From positions 1 to 64,000 of the forward strand of contig DASPRY010000003.1 of NCBI GenBank assembly GCA_035624215.1: a stretch of 64,000 bases of DNA. The letters run 5' to 3'. Positions 7,069 through 16,474 of this stretch are shown in pieces; position 1 is the stretch's first letter, and each line of letters opens with the position of its first letter. A program made the translations under genes and the position numbers. This DNA comes from JAFAGX01 sp035624215. GTDB lineage: Bacteria > Acidobacteriota > Terriglobia > Terriglobales > Acidobacteriaceae. The notes beneath the pieces are model-generated. The model was given only the letters and a program-made list of their open reading frames with translations, had not been told where the DNA came from and did no database searches.

Positions 7069-7374
7069 TCAAGCGGTGGCTCGCGGGGGACCGGTGATGC
7101 GCGGGGAAAGTGGCGCCAAAGGTCCAGCGCGGCGCTGACAAGCCGGCCAAGTCTCATCCGCAGGACCCATGGCGACATAAATGTCTTCGAAAATTTCGCG
7201 GCGCTGAATACTGCGGCGGCCATCAGAAGACTCAATCAAATAATCGCCGGGTTGCCCGCGTTGTTCGCGTCCGAGTGGATCCACGAAGGCCAGCGGCTCG
7301 GTGAGCTGTCGCGCCTTGATCAGGAAGCGTGTGCGATAAATGTTCCAAGCAGCAGTCGTATTCACAGCGTTCAC
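7069..7374 (-). CDS. Small PGDYG-domain-like protein
   Basis: This 101-aa protein has a core (residues about 15-70) reading RTRFLIKARQLTEP-FVDPLG, then QPGDYLIESSDG and REIFEDIYVAM. It resembles PGDYG-type domains, in which a K-A-x-Q-L strand is followed by PGDYLV and a DG turn. Function is unknown. The start is GTG at 7374; an internal GTG at 7365 has AAGGGTG 6 bases upstream and may be the true start. The C-terminal 30 residues are Pro/Arg-rich and probably disordered. It stands alone between sodA and the nrdJ promoter. Confidence 0.55.
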   Translation of the reverse strand: MNAVNTTAAWNIYRTRFLIKARQLTEPLAFVDPLGREQRGQPGDYLIESSDGRRSIQRREIFEDIYVAMGPADETWPACQRRAGPLAPLSPRITGPPRATA

Positions 7375-7776
7375 CCTTGGGGGAGGGAGAGCCTATTGTC
7401 CTGATTTTCGATTCTCGATTTTCTCGCCCCAACCCTTACGCGAAAGACTGAGGCAGTTCTTCCGGCTGGAATTGTCTCTAAAGGTGACGCGAATTTACTC
7501 TTGAGTCAAAAGCGGGTCAATTCCAAATTTTTGGTGCAAATGAGGAAAAGTGAGCTGCGGGTTTTTGCAACAACGAAAAACCAAACACCAATGCTGCTGA
7601 TGTTTGATGAACGGCGCGCTAGATCGAAAGGTTCTGGTTGCGTCAGGCGTGAAGTGGAAGATGTTCGCATGAACGAGGATGGAGTTTCCACAAGGCGAGC
7701 ACAGATTATGCAAAGAGGGGAGACCGTGGGCAGAAGATAGGTTCCGTGTTCACGGTGAACTCAAGGATGAGCACAA
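7375..7776. other. Intergenic region without a convincing gene
   Basis: I find no recognisable protein or RNA in these roughly 400 bases. Open frames of 60-80 codons exist on both strands around 7495-7740, but they overlap each other, lack good ribosome sites and match no family I know. Confidence 0.5.
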
Positions 7777-7797
7777 GCCCCGGCTTACGGCCGGGGC
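7777..7797 (-). terminator. Hairpin downstream of superoxide dismutase gene
   Basis: GCCCCGGC-TTACG-GCCGGGGC forms an 8-bp GC stem, 15 bases past the stop of the minus-strand superoxide dismutase gene. The following bases on the minus strand are TTGTGC, a weak U-tract, so termination efficiency is uncertain. Confidence 0.55.
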
Positions 7798-7812
7798 CTG
7801 CTTGCGGAGCTG

Positions 7813-8454
7813 TTAGCGGTGGGCCATGGCTGGCTCATGATGAGCCCTGAAAGTTTCCAACCGCTGATTGATTTCGTCCCAGTTAACGACATTCCACCAC
7901 GCCGCCAGATATTCCGGACGACGGTTCTGATACTTCAGATAGTATGCGTGCTCCCACACGTCATTGCCCATAATCGGGAACAAGCCTTGGGAAATGGGAT
8001 TGTCCTGATTCGCCGTGCTGATGACCTGGAAATCGCCATTCGACTTGCCCACCAGCCAAACCCAACCGCTGCCAAACTGCTTGGCGCCGGTATCGTTGAA
8101 TTTGGTCTGAAAGTCTTTGAAGCTGCCGAAGGATTTCTTGATGACCTCGGCGATGGGGCCGGAGGGCTCGCCGCCGCCCTTGGGCTTCATGATTTTCCAG
8201 TACATCGAGTGATTCATGTGTCCGCCGCCATTGTTGCGCACGGTGGTGCGAATGTCCTCCGGTATGGCGTTGAGGTCGCGCAACAATTCTTCGACCTTCT
8301 TCGATTGAAGATTGGGATATTTTTCCAACGCTGCATTCAGGTTTTTTACATAGGCGCCGTGATGCATATCGTGGTGCAGCTTCATGGTCTGGGTGTCGAT
8401 GGTAGGTTCGAGGGCTGAGTAGTCGTAGGGCAAGGCAGGTAATTCATGGGCCAT
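7813..8454 (-). CDS. sodA: Fe/Mn superoxide dismutase
   Basis: This 213-aa enzyme converts superoxide to oxygen and hydrogen peroxide. Metal ligands are visible: His in KLHHDMHHGAYV (about 27), His in HMNHSMYW (about 81), and Asp and His in NDVWEHAYYLKYQNRR. QFGSGWVWL and NQDNPI are family signatures. No signal peptide is seen, so it is cytosolic. GGAGGA lies before the ATG. It lies 68 bases downstream of the oxidoreductase gene on the same strand. I use the sodA symbol for the Mn/Fe family; the metal (Mn, Fe or either) is not decided by the sequence alone. Confidence 0.93.
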   Translation of the reverse strand: MAHELPALPYDYSALEPTIDTQTMKLHHDMHHGAYVKNLNAALEKYPNLQSKKVEELLRDLNAIPEDIRTTVRNNGGGHMNHSMYWKIMKPKGGGEPSGPIAEVIKKSFGSFKDFQTKFNDTGAKQFGSGWVWLVGKSNGDFQVISTANQDNPISQGLFPIMGNDVWEHAYYLKYQNRRPEYLAAWWNVVNWDEINQRLETFRAHHEPAMAHR

Positions 8455-8522
8455 AGCGCTTCTTCCTCCGGAAATTAAAGATGACGAATGTAGACGCCGG
8501 GATTCACCGATCCAATTTCCGA

Positions 8523-9401
8523 TCAGTCTACGCCTTGTTTGAGAACCTCGTAAAGATAAGCGATATCCATTTGGCCTTTGCCGGCCTTGACGGCCTGTTC
8601 GATGAGCCGAAGTTGTGGGTCAGCAAAGGTGTGATTGACGCGATGTTTCTCGCACCAAGCAATGAGTTCCCGAGGCGCTACCGCCCAGGTTTCAAGCGTG
8701 GCCTGCGTGTTCGCGTAGTCTTTGCTTTGAATCTTGTTGCAAAGATCGGCGAGTGCCGCCTCCATGGCCGGCATCAATTGCTTGACGATCGGCAGATATC
8801 CGCTTGCGGGAAGATTCTCGGCTTCATAGACAACGTACCCATGAAGGAATCCCAATATCGTTCCCATGGCAAAGGAAAGACTGGCAATATCGGTTGCAGA
8901 AGCGTTGCCGATTTCCTTTCCAACAAACATTGTATTGTCACCAAAGGCAAGCAGAACCGGCTTCACGCGCTTGAAGAGCTCATCTGGACCCGAATAGAGG
9001 ACCGTGGCTTGCGGCTTCCCGATATCGACCGGATAGCCCAGGATCGCCCCATCGAGGTAGTCAATTCCGCGTGGTCGAGCCCAGGATTCCATCTCCCTGG
9101 CTTCATCGGGAGTTCCGCTGCTTAATTGCACAAGCACTTTGCCGCGAAGCGCGGACTCAATGGCTGGCTGTCGTAGCAGGTGGTTCGCCGCCTCGTAGTT
9201 GCTGAGGCTGACGATGACGATTTCAGCGTTGCCAACCGCTTCCCGCAAGCTTGGTGCGACGCGTAGACCGAGCCGGGACAAAGATTCCGTCTTGGACGAA
9301 GTACGATTCCATACGGTTGTATCGGATCCTCTCTTATAGAGCGCGGCTGCGAGAGCGGATCCCATGCGCCCCGCCCCGATGACTGTGACCTTTGGATTCA
9401 T
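8523..9401 (-). CDS. NAD(P)-binding oxidoreductase, imine-reductase-like
   Basis: This 292-aa protein has an N-terminal Rossmann fold of the 6-phosphogluconate/3-hydroxyisobutyrate dehydrogenase type, with VIGAGRMGSALAAAL at residues 6-20 and the NRTSSK segment suggesting NADP preference. The VQLSSGTPDEAREM and IDYLDGAILGYP blocks are typical of imine reductases and reductive aminases. The C-terminal half is helical, as expected for dimerisation. The substrate is unknown. It sits between the TonB receptor gene and sodA on the same strand. Confidence 0.8.
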   Translation of the reverse strand: MNPKVTVIGAGRMGSALAAALYKRGSDTTVWNRTSSKTESLSRLGLRVAPSLREAVGNAEIVIVSLSNYEAANHLLRQPAIESALRGKVLVQLSSGTPDEAREMESWARPRGIDYLDGAILGYPVDIGKPQATVLYSGPDELFKRVKPVLLAFGDNTMFVGKEIGNASATDIASLSFAMGTILGFLHGYVVYEAENLPASGYLPIVKQLMPAMEAALADLCNKIQSKDYANTQATLETWAVAPRELIAWCEKHRVNHTFADPQLRLIEQAVKAGKGQMDIAYLYEVLKQGVD

Positions 9402-9555
9402 AGCACACTCCCGAAGAAATCTGATTCAGCAGGTCCCTCGTGGATTTTTACTGAACCAATATGCGTAATGGCAAAGCAGGGCCTCTCAAGATGAGCAGCC
9501 TAGCGCCAGAGTGATTTTGAAGTTTCCACCCTAAGCCGTCAAATTTCGATAGAAC

Positions 9556-12120
9556 TCAGTTTTTTCCCAAGAAGCGGATGCGCGAGGTGAAGGAGCGATG
9601 CCCATAACCGCTGAAGGTAAGGAATTGGGGTGAGTTAATGTCACCGTTGACAAAGATGGGATCGAGATTGCCGGTGATGTTATCGAACCCTCCGCGCAGC
9701 GCCCAATAATAACCTAAGGCGCGAAAGCGCTTTTCGAGATGCAGGTTCAAGGTGAAATAGGTTGGAAAACGCTGCGAACCCGGAGGTTCGACCAACTGCT
9801 GAAGATCGTTGTAAACGTCGAAAGGAAATCCGTTGCGGGCTTCGGCTGAATAGGCGAGATCGAGGTGGTGAATGATGGGCAAGCTGAAAAACGGAAGATA
9901 GCCCCAGGAAAGGAAACGATTGGGGGCGTCCCAAGGGAACGGTCCGGGCAGTTGCGGACTAAGAAAAGGACTATCGACGTTGAAGTTGAGCACTTGATTG
10001 GAGCGCGCACTGGAACGAGTGTAAGAACCGCTAATGAGATAGTACTGGCCGAAGCTGTGGCGCAGGGTGACCTGAAAGGAGCGATAGTGATCATCGCGTG
10101 TGTTTTGAAGAATGAAGTTGCCGCCGGGCAGATTGTTCACAGTGTTGTAGACGAAATCGTGCGTACCTTCGCGCTGCATGTACTCGGCTTTAAGGAAGAT
10201 AGCTTTGGGCAATTTTCGTTCGAGCGCTCCACTCCAGTTGAGAAAGCGGGGGGCTTGGAGGGTGTTGCGGTTGACGGAGAATGTGGTTAGCACCTGAGTG
10301 GGAACGGTGATCGGTGCTCCCTGTTGGTTCACAAAGAAATAATCCAGTCTTTCGCCGGCGTAGGGGCGCGCGATCAGAATGATCTGGGTAGCGTCGTAGA
10401 TAGTTCCGATGCCGGCGGAGATCTTGGTATTGCCGGAGTTATCGAGGACATAAGTGCCGGCGAGACGCGGGGAAATCAGCGGAGAACGGACGATCTGGTC
10501 CCAATCCAAGCGCAGACCGGGCTCGATGAGCAGACGGTTGCTGAGGGACCAGCGGTCTTCGACGTAGGCGCTGGCCTCGGAATTGAAAGTCGTGGAGTAG
10601 CTGCCACCAGAAAACAATGAGTAGCGGATGCAGGGCGAGGGAGAAATCGGGGTTCCGTTCGCCGCGGTAGGACAGGCACCGTTGCCGGGCGCGGTTATGC
10701 CTGGCCAGAAGGAGATCGGTCGGCGGAAAAACTCGGCATCATAGTCGATGCGGTCGAGGTCTATGCCCAGTTTTACATCGTGATTGCCGTGCCAGTGACG
10801 AGGCGGAAGATAAAGGTTGGACAAAAACTGGAAGCGGCGAGCCTGGGTCGTATCGTCGAGGTAATAGGTTCCTCCGGCGGTGGTTGTGGTGATGAAGTAT
10901 GGGGCAGCGCCGTGCGGGGTTAACTGAACATTATATTGATCAAAATTGAAACCGGTTTCGAGCAGTTCGCCGCCGGCGAAGTAATGTTGGTCCTTCAAAG
11001 TGGCGATGTAAACCGATTCTGCGTCGGTGGGGTTGGCGGATGCAGGACTAAATAGCGAAAGCCCCGCGTATTCGTCGTCGAGATAGTTATAGAGGAAACT
11101 TGTGGTGAGAATGTTGCGAGAAGTGAGATTGGCCTGGGCCTTTGCCAGATTTCCCGCCCGCCAGTAATGATCGGTGTCCTGACCGTTAGGGAGTTGGGTG
11201 ACGATGATATTGTCGTACTCGCCTTCCAATCCATCGAAGAACCAAGCCTTGCCCTTGACGATTGGACCGGAGAAGGTGAAACGCGGAGTCCACTGATCCC
11301 ATGCCAAACCTTTCTTGTCCTGAACCGAGGGGATGAAGTCGGTGGCGATCTGGCGGAAGTGGTCGTCGCCGATTCCGGTATTCAAATTAAGGACGCCGGC
11401 GGAACCTTTTCCGAATTCCGCGGGTTCGCGGCTGGGCTCGACTTCAATGGAGCGAAATGCGTCAGTGCTGACGCGAACCAGCAGAAGGCCGTTGGCGGGT
11501 TGAGTGGCATTGAAACCATCGAGGAGGGTGAGGGTTTGATGAGTATCGGAACCGGCGACGTGGGGCTGCCCCGAGCTGTCCTGGATGACTCCGGGAATGA
11601 AGTTAAGAACGTTGCGATAGTCATTGGTGCCGGGATAGGGCAGGTCGATGATGTCCATACCGGTGAGGCTGTCTTTTGCAGCGATCTGTGCTGGATTGAT
11701 TTCAGGGGCGGGCTCCTGCACATTGACGACCTCGTGAACTTCCCGCTGATGAGAGAGGGTCACGTCGACATGGCCGGTGTTTTGAGGCTGCAATTCGGGA
11801 AGGAGGGTGGTGTAGAAACCCTGTTTTTCGATCCGAAGTTGAAAGCTCTGGGGAGGAAGGTTGGCGAAGTCACATCGTCCGGCGAAATCGGTCTGGCAGC
11901 GGAGGGAAACGGCTGACGGAGAGGAGTTCAGTTCAACAAACGCGGAGGGAACTGCGACTCCGTTTTCATCGGTCACCGTGATTTCGAGCTTGTAAAAGTG
12001 ATTGATGGCGGGAGCGGGTGAAGGAGAAGTTTGCGAATCAGAAAGGCAGCGGAAGAGCAAAACAACCCCCAGCCAGCAGGTGAGTCTGATTGTGCGGATG
12101 GGGAGGTGCATCATACGCAT
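9556..12120 (-). CDS. TonB-dependent receptor-like protein with carboxypeptidase-regulatory domain
   Basis: This 854-aa outer-membrane protein starts with a hydrophobic signal-peptide-like stretch (residues 8-30). A carboxypeptidase-regulatory-like beta-sandwich follows at about 45-130 (LEITVTDENGVAVPSAFVEL, then QTDFAGRCDFANLPPQSF). A plug-like region comes next (about 150-260, with LLDGFNATQP), then a long beta-barrel of alternating aromatic strands ending in SRIRFLGKN. This domain layout is the OmpA-related/TonB receptor type greatly expanded in acidobacteria; substrates are often oligosaccharides or peptides, unproven here. I see no clear TonB box. The start could also be ATG at 12114 or 12111; no strong ribosome site is seen. 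A divergent PBP-like gene begins at 12300. Confidence 0.85.
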   Translation of the reverse strand: MRMMHLPIRTIRLTCWLGVVLLFRCLSDSQTSPSPAPAINHFYKLEITVTDENGVAVPSAFVELNSSPSAVSLRCQTDFAGRCDFANLPPQSFQLRIEKQGFYTTLLPELQPQNTGHVDVTLSHQREVHEVVNVQEPAPEINPAQIAAKDSLTGMDIIDLPYPGTNDYRNVLNFIPGVIQDSSGQPHVAGSDTHQTLTLLDGFNATQPANGLLLVRVSTDAFRSIEVEPSREPAEFGKGSAGVLNLNTGIGDDHFRQIATDFIPSVQDKKGLAWDQWTPRFTFSGPIVKGKAWFFDGLEGEYDNIIVTQLPNGQDTDHYWRAGNLAKAQANLTSRNILTTSFLYNYLDDEYAGLSLFSPASANPTDAESVYIATLKDQHYFAGGELLETGFNFDQYNVQLTPHGAAPYFITTTTAGGTYYLDDTTQARRFQFLSNLYLPPRHWHGNHDVKLGIDLDRIDYDAEFFRRPISFWPGITAPGNGACPTAANGTPISPSPCIRYSLFSGGSYSTTFNSEASAYVEDRWSLSNRLLIEPGLRLDWDQIVRSPLISPRLAGTYVLDNSGNTKISAGIGTIYDATQIILIARPYAGERLDYFFVNQQGAPITVPTQVLTTFSVNRNTLQAPRFLNWSGALERKLPKAIFLKAEYMQREGTHDFVYNTVNNLPGGNFILQNTRDDHYRSFQVTLRHSFGQYYLISGSYTRSSARSNQVLNFNVDSPFLSPQLPGPFPWDAPNRFLSWGYLPFFSLPIIHHLDLAYSAEARNGFPFDVYNDLQQLVEPPGSQRFPTYFTLNLHLEKRFRALGYYWALRGGFDNITGNLDPIFVNGDINSPQFLTFSGYGHRSFTSRIRFLGKN

Positions 12121-12299
12121 TGTCTCGCAACAGGGCTGGGAAAGCAGGAGATGCGTGGGAACGGAGTCACCGGCACCTTAAGTTTGCGATTCTGAGGCGC
12201 GATTGCGTGTTGTCTCTACTGGTACATTATCCTTCCGATCATTGAGCCGGTTGCGCAGTTCGGGGACAATCAGCATACGGATCCAGTTGGGGAGGAAAA

Positions 12300-12770
12300 G
12301 TGAGGACGTGTCGTATTGCGGCGTTCGCACTGCTGGTGGCAAGCTGGACGGCAGTGGCGGCGGCCAAGGACATCGCGTTGATTTCAAATAAAGAGAATCA
12401 CGTAGACGGAGTCAGCTTGCCGGACCTGGTGAAAATTTGCAAAGGGCAGACGAATCACTGGCAGGATGGCAAACCGGTGACGTTGGTGATTCGCGATCCT
12501 GGCTCTCCAGAAATGAAACTGGTATTGCAGAAGATTTATGAGATGCCGAAGGAAGACGTGAGCAGCCTGATTACCGCCGCAAACCACAACCGCCAGAACC
12601 ACCCGGCAGTCATAATCGTTGATAGTGATGAAGCCGTGGTCAAGAAAGTGGAATCGGCGCCCGGGGCAGTGGGGCTGGTGGATGTTTATGCGATTACAGG
12701 CGGAGTGACGGTGGTGCGAGTAGATAACAAGCTGCCGCTGCAACCAGGTTACGTGCTGCATGGAAATTGA
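12300..12770 (+). CDS. Secreted phosphate-binding (PBP)-like protein
   Basis: This 156-aa protein has a signal peptide (residues 1-22, AFALLVASWTAVAAA) and a single PBP-like half domain. VSLPDLVKICKGQTNHWQDG resembles the segment of PstS-type proteins that follows the first strand, and SAPGAVGLVDVYAI resembles their later GAIGY segment. The start is GTG with GGGAGG 5 bases upstream. The protein is about half the size of PstS, and no ABC transporter genes adjoin it. It is divergent from the TonB receptor gene, so a role in periplasmic ligand binding for that receptor is possible but unproven. Confidence 0.7.
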   Translation: MRTCRIAAFALLVASWTAVAAAKDIALISNKENHVDGVSLPDLVKICKGQTNHWQDGKPVTLVIRDPGSPEMKLVLQKIYEMPKEDVSSLITAANHNRQNHPAVIIVDSDEAVVKKVESAPGAVGLVDVYAITGGVTVVRVDNKLPLQPGYVLHGN

Positions 12771-12814
12771 GCTAGGGGCTGCGGTCTGGGATGGTTTCAT
12801 CCGGGGCGGCGGAG

Positions 12815-14206
12815 CTAGACTTCCACGGGACTGCCGCTCTCGACGGGGAGCTTGGCTGCGAGCCAGGCATCAAACCCACCCACGACGTTGGTGACGTTGT
12901 TGAAGCCAGCGCGCTGCAAAAGACTACAGGCGGTCATGCTGCGGTATCCGCTCTTACAATGAACTGCGAGGGGCGCGCTGCGATTGATTTCGGGCGGTGA
13001 AACCTTAAAGTTATCGAGCGGCCACCAGTCCGCACCTTCGAGATGACCCGCCTGCCACTCGGGTTCACGGCGGACGTCGAGGACGCCAGTTTGGCGTGAG
13101 TGCAGGCGCTCCTCGAGAGCCTGAACAGTGATCTGGGGCACCTCGGCGAGCGGCAGGCCGGCGTTCTTCCATGCTGTAGTGCCGCCTTGGAGATAGCCGC
13201 GCAGCTCCTCAACGCCGACGCGAGCCAGGCGCATGCGGGCTTCTTCGAGCTGTTCTGGCGAGTCTGCGATCAGCACGGGATGAGAGGAGAGTCCCAGCAA
13301 TGTCCCTGCCCAGGAGGCGAACTGTCCGGAGAGAGCAATGTTGATGGAACCGGGTACGTGCGCCGAGGCAAACTCCTCGCCCGAACGCACATCAAGGGCA
13401 ATCACGTCATCGTGTAAGAGAGCGCTGAGCTCTGCGGAAGATAGTGGCTGCAGTGGGGGCAAGTCGGCTAGCGCTGCGGCGCCGGAACGGTTAATCTCGG
13501 CATCTTGCAGGAAGTAGTCAGGGCGGGTTGGCAAGTTGGAGGTCAACTGGCGGATGAAATCTTCGCGGGTTGGAATTTGCAAGGCGTAGTTGGTCAGCCG
13601 CTCAGTTCCGATAGTGGAGGAGCGCTCCGCACGCATGTTGCGGCCGCAGAGTGAACCAGCGCCATGGGCCGGATAGACCAGCACGTTGTCCGGAAGCTTG
13701 AGAAGTTTGTTATGCAAGCTGTCGTAGAGCATGCCAGCCAGGGTGACGGGAGTGCAGGTTTTCGAAAGATCGGGCCGTCCGACGTCGCCAATGAAAAGCG
13801 TATCTCCGGTCAAAACTGCCCACGGATCGGGTGATTTCTCCAGGTCGGTAATCACCAGACAGACACTTTCCGGAGTGTGACCTGGAGTTTCAAGCGTGCG
13901 AATAAGAATGTTGCCGACACGCAGCTCGAAACCGTCGTGCATATCGATATGTGGAAAGGTGGCGCCAGCGCGTGCGCCGATATAAATGGTTGCGCCGGTG
14001 CGGTCAGCCAATTCCCGGTGACCGGAAACAAAATCGGCGTGGAGGTGGGTTTCGAAAATGTGGCGGATTTGTACTCCCCTCTCTTTGGCAGCCTTCAGGT
14101 AGAGATCAACGTCACGTTGGGGATCAACGACGACGGCCTCTCCCTTTGAGGCGAGCAGGTAAGATGCGTGCGCCAAACAGCCCAGGTAGAACTGTTCGAA
14201 GTACAT
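12815..14206 (-). CDS. Persulfide dioxygenase with two rhodanese domains
   Basis: This 463-aa protein has an N-terminal metallo-beta-lactamase domain of the persulfide/sulfur dioxygenase type: THLHADFVSGH (H54, H56, D58), ETPGHTPES, and LTGDTLFIGDVGRPDL. Two rhodanese domains follow. The first (about 275-365) has DVRSGEEF but ADS where the catalytic Cys loop should be, so it looks inactive. The second has HCKSGYRS with Cys417 and looks active. Such fusions oxidise glutathione persulfide or similar sulfane sulfur to sulfite and pass sulfur between domains. I chose the ATG at 14206 because GGGAGG lies 6 bases upstream; a longer open frame has no support. The protein is cytosolic. Confidence 0.9.
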   Translation of the reverse strand: MYFEQFYLGCLAHASYLLASKGEAVVVDPQRDVDLYLKAAKERGVQIRHIFETHLHADFVSGHRELADRTGATIYIGARAGATFPHIDMHDGFELRVGNILIRTLETPGHTPESVCLVITDLEKSPDPWAVLTGDTLFIGDVGRPDLSKTCTPVTLAGMLYDSLHNKLLKLPDNVLVYPAHGAGSLCGRNMRAERSSTIGTERLTNYALQIPTREDFIRQLTSNLPTRPDYFLQDAEINRSGAAALADLPPLQPLSSAELSALLHDDVIALDVRSGEEFASAHVPGSINIALSGQFASWAGTLLGLSSHPVLIADSPEQLEEARMRLARVGVEELRGYLQGGTTAWKNAGLPLAEVPQITVQALEERLHSRQTGVLDVRREPEWQAGHLEGADWWPLDNFKVSPPEINRSAPLAVHCKSGYRSMTACSLLQRAGFNNVTNVVGGFDAWLAAKLPVESGSPVEV

Positions 14207-14411
14207 GGTTCCCTCCCGCCCGGGCCCTGCTGCGGGCTTATCCGAGACATCATACTGCTGAAACCGGTTAAAGCGACCAGCGAAAAAATTCTTGAAGTAT
14301 TTACACCTGCACGGTGGATTTGCGCTAGAATGCCGAGTACGCAAGCTGGTTCGGCTCTTGTCCGAGCCGAGGATGGCTTCACGAATCCTGTTCCCCCCAG
14401 GAGGGCAGTTG

Positions 14412-14870
14412 ATGTACCGGGCCGTCTCTTTTGGTGCATCGAACTCCGGTTCGACTCAGAACGCGGAGTCTACAATTCGTGGGTTGACTCAAGATTTCTG
14501 CACTGCATTCAACACCGGCAACTACGATCAGGCCGCCGCGCTGTTCAGACACGACGCGCAATTCATGCCTCCTCACCGGGAACCGTCTCAAGGCGCAAAG
14601 GCGATTGAACGGGTGCTGAGAGAATTCGGCGATGGAGGATATGAGGACTTGCGCCTCGAAACCACGAGTGTTGATTCCTCGGGTGACATTGCGGTCGAAA
14701 CGGGACGCTATAGCATCACCATTCGCCGAGGGACGGCGACGATGGCGGACAAAGGCAAATACCTCCGCAGCTGGCGGCGCCTGGGAGCGTGGCTGATCAC
14801 AGCCGATTGCTGGAGCAGCAACATTCCACTCAATCACGAAGTCGGTCTTGGGACAGACAGAGTCGCATAG
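14412..14870 (+). CDS. SnoaL/NTF2-like (DUF4440-type) protein
   Basis: This 152-aa protein has a cone-shaped NTF2-like fold: IRGLTQDFCTAFNTGNYDQA, ALFRHDAQFMPPHREPSQGA, DIAVETGRYSITI, and a final strand with KYLRSWRRLGAWLITADCWSSN. Such proteins are small ligand-binding or isomerase-like proteins, often of unknown substrate. AGGAGG lies 8 bases before the ATG at 14412, which is why I reject the longer open frame starting at 14292. It is divergent from the persulfide dioxygenase gene. Confidence 0.8.
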   Translation: MYRAVSFGASNSGSTQNAESTIRGLTQDFCTAFNTGNYDQAAALFRHDAQFMPPHREPSQGAKAIERVLREFGDGGYEDLRLETTSVDSSGDIAVETGRYSITIRRGTATMADKGKYLRSWRRLGAWLITADCWSSNIPLNHEVGLGTDRVA

Positions 14871-15035
14871 CACACGCGTGCACGCGCGATGGGCAACGGT
14901 CAAAAGCACCTCAGAGTTTTTCCTCAATTCGGGTTTTGTCAAGCTTGAGCCGCAGACAGCTACCCTGTGCCGGAGTGCATTCTTACCTGATACGCATCTA
15001 CAATGTGCAATATCCCAAGTTCATAGGAGAGGCGA

Positions 15036-15461
15036 ATGCAACGCAAGGCAAGCGCAATCTGGAAGGGTGGTCTGAAAGATGGCAAAGGCTCAGTGTCTTC
15101 GGCCAGCGGCGTGCTGGCCAATACGCCCTACTCATTTACCACGCGATTTGAAAATACGCCGGGAACCAATCCCGAGGAACTGATTGCCGCGGCGCACGCC
15201 GCCTGTTTCTCGATGGCACTTTCTGCTCAACTGGGCGGCGCGAATCTAACGCCCTCAAGCATTGAGACCTCGGCCACACTCACCATGGAGAAGCTCGACG
15301 CAGGGTGGACGATTACGGCGGTTCACTTGGACGTGGTGGGACGAGTGCCCAAGGCGGACGCGGCCGCCTTTCAGAAAGCGGCCGAAAACGCCAAGAGCGG
15401 CTGCCCGGTTTCTAAGGTGCTCAAGGCAAATATCACCATGAATGCCAAACTGGAAGGCTAG
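15036..15461 (+). CDS. OsmC-family peroxiredoxin
   Basis: This 141-aa protein reduces organic hydroperoxides with a pair of cysteines. Both redox Cys residues are visible: HAACFSMALS (about residue 59) and KSGCPVSKVLK (about 125). GTNPEELIAAAHAACFS is the OsmC/Ohr signature, and the spacing fits OsmC rather than Ohr. AGGAG-like sequence (TAGGAGAGGCGA) precedes the ATG. gluQRS begins 14 bases downstream on the same strand, so the two may share a transcript. Confidence 0.92.
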   Translation: MQRKASAIWKGGLKDGKGSVSSASGVLANTPYSFTTRFENTPGTNPEELIAAAHAACFSMALSAQLGGANLTPSSIETSATLTMEKLDAGWTITAVHLDVVGRVPKADAAAFQKAAENAKSGCPVSKVLKANITMNAKLEG

Positions 15462-15475
15462 CCTCTTTCAGTAGA

Positions 15476-16339
15476 ATGCTGCGCCTGAGTGGGAGCAAAT
15501 ATCGAGGCCGGTTGGCGCCTTCGCCGACTGGCCTGCTCCATCTCGGGCACGCACGCACATTCTGGATGGCTGCTCAACGAGCGTCTTCATTTGCCGGGAC
15601 ATTGATTTTGCGCAACGAAGATCTGGATCCACAAAGATCCCGAGCCGAGTTTGTTGGGGCGATGATCGAGGACTTGCGCTGGCTGGGAATCCACTGGGAT
15701 GAGGGCCCGGATTGCGGTGGGCCGTTTGCTCCGTACTCACAAAGCGAGCGCCGGAAACTCCATTTAAAGGCGTGGCGCCAGTTGCGAGACAGCGGAGCGA
15801 TTTATCCGTGCAATTGTTCCCGTAAAGACCTGGCGCAGGCGGCGAGTGCACCCAACGATGCCGACGACGAACTCATTTATCCGGGGCGCTGCCGCTCCCA
15901 GACAGATGCCTCACAGTTCTCCGAACCGCGTGGGGTGAACTGGCGCTTCCGAGTACCGGACGGCGAAATAATCGAATTCGCTGATCTTCATTTAGGAGAT
16001 CAGAGGTTTGTAGCGGGACTTGATTTTGGAGATTTTATCGTCTGGCGGCGTGATGATGTGCCAGCATACCAGCTAGCGGTCACTGTAGATGATGTGGAAA
16101 TGCAGATCAGCGAAGTGGTGCGGGGAGCTGATCTGCTGAAGTCTACGGCTCGCCAATTACTGTTGTACCGCGCGCTGGGCTGGACTCCACCGGCCTTTTA
16201 TCACTGCGATCTGGTGGCAGATGAGGCGGGTGCGCGCCTGGCCAAGCGGCATGACGCGCTGAGCATCCGGCGCTTACGCGCACTGGGATGGACGCGGGAA
16301 CAGGTGATAAACCGCGCTGTGCCGGCTGCAAAACCGTAG
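15476..16339 (+). CDS. gluQRS: Glutamyl-Q tRNA(Asp) synthetase
   Basis: This 287-aa enzyme attaches glutamate to the queuosine base of tRNA(Asp). It is a truncated GluRS: a Rossmann catalytic domain with RLAPSPTGLLHLGH (the HIGH motif), zinc-type residues in IYPCNCSRKDL and YPGRCRS, and a KMSKS-like RLAKRHDA near the end, but no anticodon-binding domain. Length fits the GluQ family (280-300 aa). It follows osmC closely and precedes glnA, so two glutamate-related genes are adjacent, though no shared regulation is visible. Confidence 0.92.
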   Translation: MLRLSGSKYRGRLAPSPTGLLHLGHARTFWMAAQRASSFAGTLILRNEDLDPQRSRAEFVGAMIEDLRWLGIHWDEGPDCGGPFAPYSQSERRKLHLKAWRQLRDSGAIYPCNCSRKDLAQAASAPNDADDELIYPGRCRSQTDASQFSEPRGVNWRFRVPDGEIIEFADLHLGDQRFVAGLDFGDFIVWRRDDVPAYQLAVTVDDVEMQISEVVRGADLLKSTARQLLLYRALGWTPPAFYHCDLVADEAGARLAKRHDALSIRRLRALGWTREQVINRAVPAAKP

Positions 16340-16474
16340 CTATAAATTCGCTGTATATGGTTGATTATCTTTTTTGATTGGCAGGGATGCGAGATAACAC
16401 GATAGTCTTAGTAGTTAGAATCTGCCCCCAAGCTCGTCGCTGTGCCCCAAATAATAAAAAGTGTAAGGAGATTC

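Noticed and set aside
7495..7740. Small open frames on both strands
   Set aside because: They overlap each other, lack ribosome sites and match no family; they look like chance open frames.
14292..14411. Longer start for the SnoaL-like gene
   Set aside because: AGGAGG lies 8 bases before the ATG at 14412; the extra N-terminus lacks family support.
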